Positions 61,526-64,000 of a DNA stretch of 64,000 nt are shown piece by piece. Each line of letters begins with the position of its first letter. Within the stretch, counting starts at the first letter, position 1. Below the pieces are notes generated by a model. It was given only the letters and a program-made list of their open reading frames with translations. It had not been told where the DNA came from and did not search any database. Position numbers and translations under genes: made by a program. Source of the stretch: CAYOPZ01 sp964406005 (GTDB lineage: Bacteria; Bacteroidota; Bacteroidia; Bacteroidales; SM23-62); assembly GCA_964406005.1 (NCBI GenBank), contig CAYOPZ010000016.1, forward strand, positions 1 to 64,000, written 5' to 3'.

Positions 61526-63185
61526 CCTGTTCCGTGGCTCCGGGAGGTTCTCTCCTGCAAAAAGCGAAACCGCTTTTTTCGTACAGAAGTTCAAGTTCGG
61601 GATAAAAATCCCTGTATTCTTCCAGATTCTTGCTCCTGAGAATGAAATAGGCAGGTTTGTCAATATCTCCGCTGCATAGCCAATCCTGGTCCGAAGTATT
61701 ATCATGGAGTGGAACCGGTTTGTCCGCATAGTATAAATATGCATAGCTTTTCATGCCCAGGGGCAATACGTAGCAATCTTCCCCTGCACGTTCCTTGCAA
61801 AACTCTATAAGTGCATTCTGCGAATAACCTTCGATTTTTCCGGCTGTAAAAAACAATGCCAGGTTTATAAAAAGGGTGATGTTCAGCAACATTGTGATAT
61901 AGGCGTATTTTGTGTTGTGCTTCATGAGCACAAGCGAAAAAACAACGCCCGCAATCAGTAGGAGGCCGATGATCCCTTCAAAACCGCTCCAGTAAACTTC
62001 CGAACGTATATTGGCCTGTGAGAACGGATCACTGAAAAATCCCAGGTTTATGATGCTGTCGATCCTGTTTGCCAGTATAGGAAGGGAAAAAAAAGCAATG
62101 CCTGTCATGATGCCCAGAACTGAGTATATGATGTTAAGCCACCTGTAATTCCTGATCCTTTCATGTATTATCTTATATATCACATATGCGCCCAGGAAAG
62201 TGAGCGGGAAATAACACAGGGAAGAGTAATGTACGATTTTGGTTCTCACGAGTGAAAAGACAACGAGGACCACCAGAAACAGTATAATCATCCATCGTTT
62301 GAACCGTTTCTGCCGGTTGTCATCGTAATAGCTTCTTCTGAATCCCTTAAGTGCGAATATGGAAACCGGGAAAACACCGAGGACAAGTACCACAACATGA
62401 TACAGGGGAAAGCCCCCGTGACCGGCGTCGCCTGTCCTGAGCAGCCTGATCTGGTAGGCAATGAATTGCATAATGACCTGAAAATTCCCGATGGCAATCT
62501 GCAGGATGAACCAGAATCCCCCTACAAGGACGAGTACCCCGGTAAATGCCAGGATCTCACTGAAACGCATTCTGATGCGGAATTTATTCAGGGCCCAGTA
62601 GATCCCTGTGGTCAGTCCGAACAGCAATACGGAAACCGGCCCCTTGGTCAGGTTTGCAAGACCCAGCAAGGCTGCAGAAAAGACAAGATGTCTCCACCTT
62701 CGTTTCCGGTCTTCCTCTTCAAAGGCCATGATGATATTCAGCAGCGCTGTAAAAATAAACAGGTTGAACCACGGATCGATGATCCCTGACTTGAAATACA
62801 GAAACGGCAGAAAGGACCCGATATAGGCCAGGACCCAGAGCCAGGCGAATTCAGCGTCATAAATGCGCCTCCCGGTTCTGAAAAGTACCGGAAGGGTAAA
62901 CATACCGCATATGACGTTCGGTAAACGCGCAGCAAATTCAGTGATCCCGAACAGTTTCATGGAAAGCACCTGCATCCAGATAAAGAGAGGAGGCTTCTGC
63001 CAGAAGGGTTCGAAATCTATCCTTACGGTTAAAAAATCACCTGTCAATAACATCTCCCTGGCAGATTCGGCAAAATTGATTTCATCCCAGTCAAACAGAT
63101 TCACCCCGCCCAGAAAAGGGCTGAAAAGAAGGAAGGCACCCAGAAAAATGAATACTTCGGCAAGGTTTGACTTATTATTTAGCAT
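61518..63185 (-). CDS. GT39-type (ArnT/PMT-like) membrane glycosyltransferase
   Basis: 555 residues, about 11-12 membrane helices. The first periplasmic loop carries FDWDEINFAESAREMLLTGD with the two conserved acidic residues of GT39-type transferases (about 33-45). The C-terminal part is a soluble periplasmic domain. Such proteins move a sugar from undecaprenyl or other polyprenyl phosphate to lipid A or protein. It begins 6 bp after the PAP2 phosphatase gene, and the GT2 gene overlaps its end. The acceptor is unknown. Confidence 0.85.
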   Translation of the reverse strand: MLNNKSNLAEVFIFLGAFLLFSPFLGGVNLFDWDEINFAESAREMLLTGDFLTVRIDFEPFWQKPPLFIWMQVLSMKLFGITEFAARLPNVICGMFTLPVLFRTGRRIYDAEFAWLWVLAYIGSFLPFLYFKSGIIDPWFNLFIFTALLNIIMAFEEEDRKRRWRHLVFSAALLGLANLTKGPVSVLLFGLTTGIYWALNKFRIRMRFSEILAFTGVLVLVGGFWFILQIAIGNFQVIMQFIAYQIRLLRTGDAGHGGFPLYHVVVLVLGVFPVSIFALKGFRRSYYDDNRQKRFKRWMIILFLVVLVVFSLVRTKIVHYSSLCYFPLTFLGAYVIYKIIHERIRNYRWLNIIYSVLGIMTGIAFFSLPILANRIDSIINLGFFSDPFSQANIRSEVYWSGFEGIIGLLLIAGVVFSLVLMKHNTKYAYITMLLNITLFINLALFFTAGKIEGYSQNALIEFCKERAGEDCYVLPLGMKSYAYLYYADKPVPLHDNTSDQDWLCSGDIDKPAYFILRSKNLEEYRDFYPELELLYEKSGFAFCRREPPGATEQDD

Positions 63186-63191
63186 CTGCCT

Positions 63192-63833
63192 TTACCTGAT
63201 ATTGAAAAGTGACCTGTCGAGCCACTGTTTGTTCATACCCTGAAAATACCAATAAAAAAACAAAGCCGAAAGAAGTCCGGGCAGGGATCCGGCCAGGACA
63301 TCAATCAGGAAGTGTTGGGAAAGATACACCCGTGAAAGGCTGACCAGCCAGGCCAGAAGCATCAGCATGAAAGCGGCCCAGTTCCTTCCGGAAATAAATC
63401 CGGCCAGCAGCAGGACTGCAAATGCCGTGGCAGAATGTCCGGAGGGAAAACTGAAATGACGGTGCAGGGCTATCCCTGCAACAAGGTCCACATCCGGCAT
63501 CTGATCGAGAAAGGCTGAAGGCCTCAGGGCACCGGGGAATAAAAACCGTTTAAGCAGTTGCACGAGCAGCCCGGAAGCCAGGAAAGAAGACAGGACCATC
63601 AGTGCGTACCTGTATCTTATGAGCACGAAAAGGAAGGTTAGGCATACGGCAAACCAGCCACTCCCGAGAAAGGTCATTATTTTAAATGTATTGTCGAGAA
63701 ATTCAGTATGATGAGAATTCATCATGATATGCAAATCGAGCCGGGGAATCGCGGCTGCAAGCAGGATGCCGGAAAGCAGAAAACATCCGTACAGAAGGAA
63801 GCTCATCGTGTATTTTCTCAGTACGGGTTTCAT
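63192..63833 (-). CDS. PAP2-family membrane lipid phosphatase
   Basis: 213 residues, six membrane helices. The three PAP2 motifs are intact: KRFLFPGALRP (KxxxxxxRP), FPSGHSATA (PSGH) and SRVYLSQHFLIDVLAG (SRxxxxxHxxxD). It removes a phosphate from lipid phosphates such as undecaprenyl-pyrophosphate or lipid A. First gene of the PAP2-GT39-GT2 operon, in keeping with recycling or editing of lipid-linked sugars. Its divergent neighbour starts at 63929. Confidence 0.9.
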   Translation of the reverse strand: MKPVLRKYTMSFLLYGCFLLSGILLAAAIPRLDLHIMMNSHHTEFLDNTFKIMTFLGSGWFAVCLTFLFVLIRYRYALMVLSSFLASGLLVQLLKRFLFPGALRPSAFLDQMPDVDLVAGIALHRHFSFPSGHSATAFAVLLLAGFISGRNWAAFMLMLLAWLVSLSRVYLSQHFLIDVLAGSLPGLLSALFFYWYFQGMNKQWLDRSLFNIR

Positions 63834-63877
63834 CGGGGTTAAAGATAACTCTTTTAAGGTGTATGGAATTATCGAAC

Positions 63878-63909
63878 TTTGTTTTCCTCTTGCTTATTTT
63901 CTATATTTA
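63878..63909 (+). promoter_or_regulatory. Bacteroidota-type promoter of the gene at the right edge
   Basis: TTTG at 63878-63881 and TATATTTA at 63902-63909 (7 of 8 to TAnnTTTG), 20-base spacer, 19 bases before the ATG at 63929. Confidence 0.55.
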
Positions 63910-63928
63910 CTTATCCAACAAATTCATT

Positions 63929-64000
63929 ATGAGCCAGAAAGAGAACCAGAAACACAAACATAAAAAGCAACAGGACAACGACAAAACGGAGAACGGGCAT
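63929..64000 (+). CDS. Start of a gene running off the right edge
   Basis: 24 codons from the ATG at 63929 to the window end, without a stop. The visible peptide is hydrophilic and basic/Gln-rich (MSQKENQKHKHKKQQDNDKT), as in a disordered cytosolic N-terminus before a membrane or catalytic domain. A good promoter precedes it. The product cannot be identified from this fragment. Confidence 0.55.
   Translation, partial: MSQKENQKHKHKKQQDNDKTENGH

Noticed and set aside
61526..61744. Longer start of the GT2 glycosyltransferase
   Set aside because: The extra 73 residues overlap the GT39 gene and show no glycosyltransferase features; the ATG at 61525 begins the conserved TITVVLPAYN segment.
1..64000. 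CRISPR array, insertion sequence, prophage or integrase in the window
   Set aside because: I saw no regularly spaced direct repeats, transposase or integrase motifs, or terminal inverted repeats.

Overview
The window looks like chromosomal DNA of a free-living, heterotrophic member of the Bacteroidota. I infer this from a type IX secretion (T9SS) C-terminal sorting domain, a PorE-like TPR/PD40/OmpA protein, many lipoproteins with a Bacteroidota-style lipobox, repeated TAnnTTTG promoter boxes upstream of genes, and a family repertoire typical of the phylum (VTC + DUF4956, GH3-beta-lactamase fusion, tricorn-like protease, ECF sigma/anti-sigma pairs). Methylmalonyl-CoA epimerase and rubredoxin suit a low-oxygen, propionate/succinate-type metabolism. 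I see no rRNA, tRNA, insertion sequence, prophage or CRISPR array. The species cannot be named from the sequence alone.

Layout. 1-560 is an AT-rich gene-free stretch with two strong hairpins. 561-13914 holds a mixed set: an acidic mini-lipoprotein, a large secreted beta-helix T9SS cargo protein, an MsbA-like ABC exporter, a dodecin-fold protein, a zinc-ribbon protein, a DUF502 membrane protein, a degenerate CPBP-type protein, a DUF763 protein and a large Tyr-rich secreted protein. 14100-20158 is the most distinctive region. A YD-repeat-like lipoprotein and a two-domain rhodanese lipoprotein run convergently towards a rhodanese-rhodanese-YeeE-YeeE operon, which lies downstream of an ECF sigma factor and a small His-rich membrane protein. 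Three of its four rhodanese domains carry Ser where the catalytic Cys should be.

20212-28682 holds a dicarboxylate transporter, a methyltransferase, a Cys/Met-type PLP enzyme, MsrA, an ARM-like protein, a guanylate-kinase-like protein, an SDR, a ComB phosphatase, a DUF1697 protein and a TlpA-like thioredoxin. 28702-36117 is one eight-gene efflux operon (TetR, TolC, HlyD, class I amidotransferase, two ABC ATPases, two ABC-2 permeases), built like the E. coli CecR-YbhGFSR system but with TolC included and an amidotransferase inserted.

36265-41095 has an M28 peptidase, a membrane protein and an ECF sigma / anti-sigma-like / beta-repeat protein operon. 41098-48815 has isoaspartyl peptidase, CysQ, an SLC13 carrier with RCK domains, PepD dipeptidase, rubredoxin, a VTC polyphosphate-polymerase pair and methylmalonyl-CoA epimerase. 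48834-58376 holds large envelope enzymes: the GH3-beta-lactamase fusion, the tricorn-like protease, the PorE-like protein and an alkaline phosphatase. The right end has a Gfo/Idh oxidoreductase, a PmoA-like lipoprotein, a GT2-GT39-PAP2 lipid-linked sugar operon and the first 24 codons of a gene that runs off the window.

Taken together the genes are dominated by envelope functions (secretion, efflux, peptide and muropeptide recycling, lipid-linked glycosylation), with a recurring sulfur theme (YeeE transporters, rhodaneses, MsrA, a Cys/Met PLP enzyme, ComB, CysQ). The rhodanese/YeeE locus is the best candidate here for something not well described.
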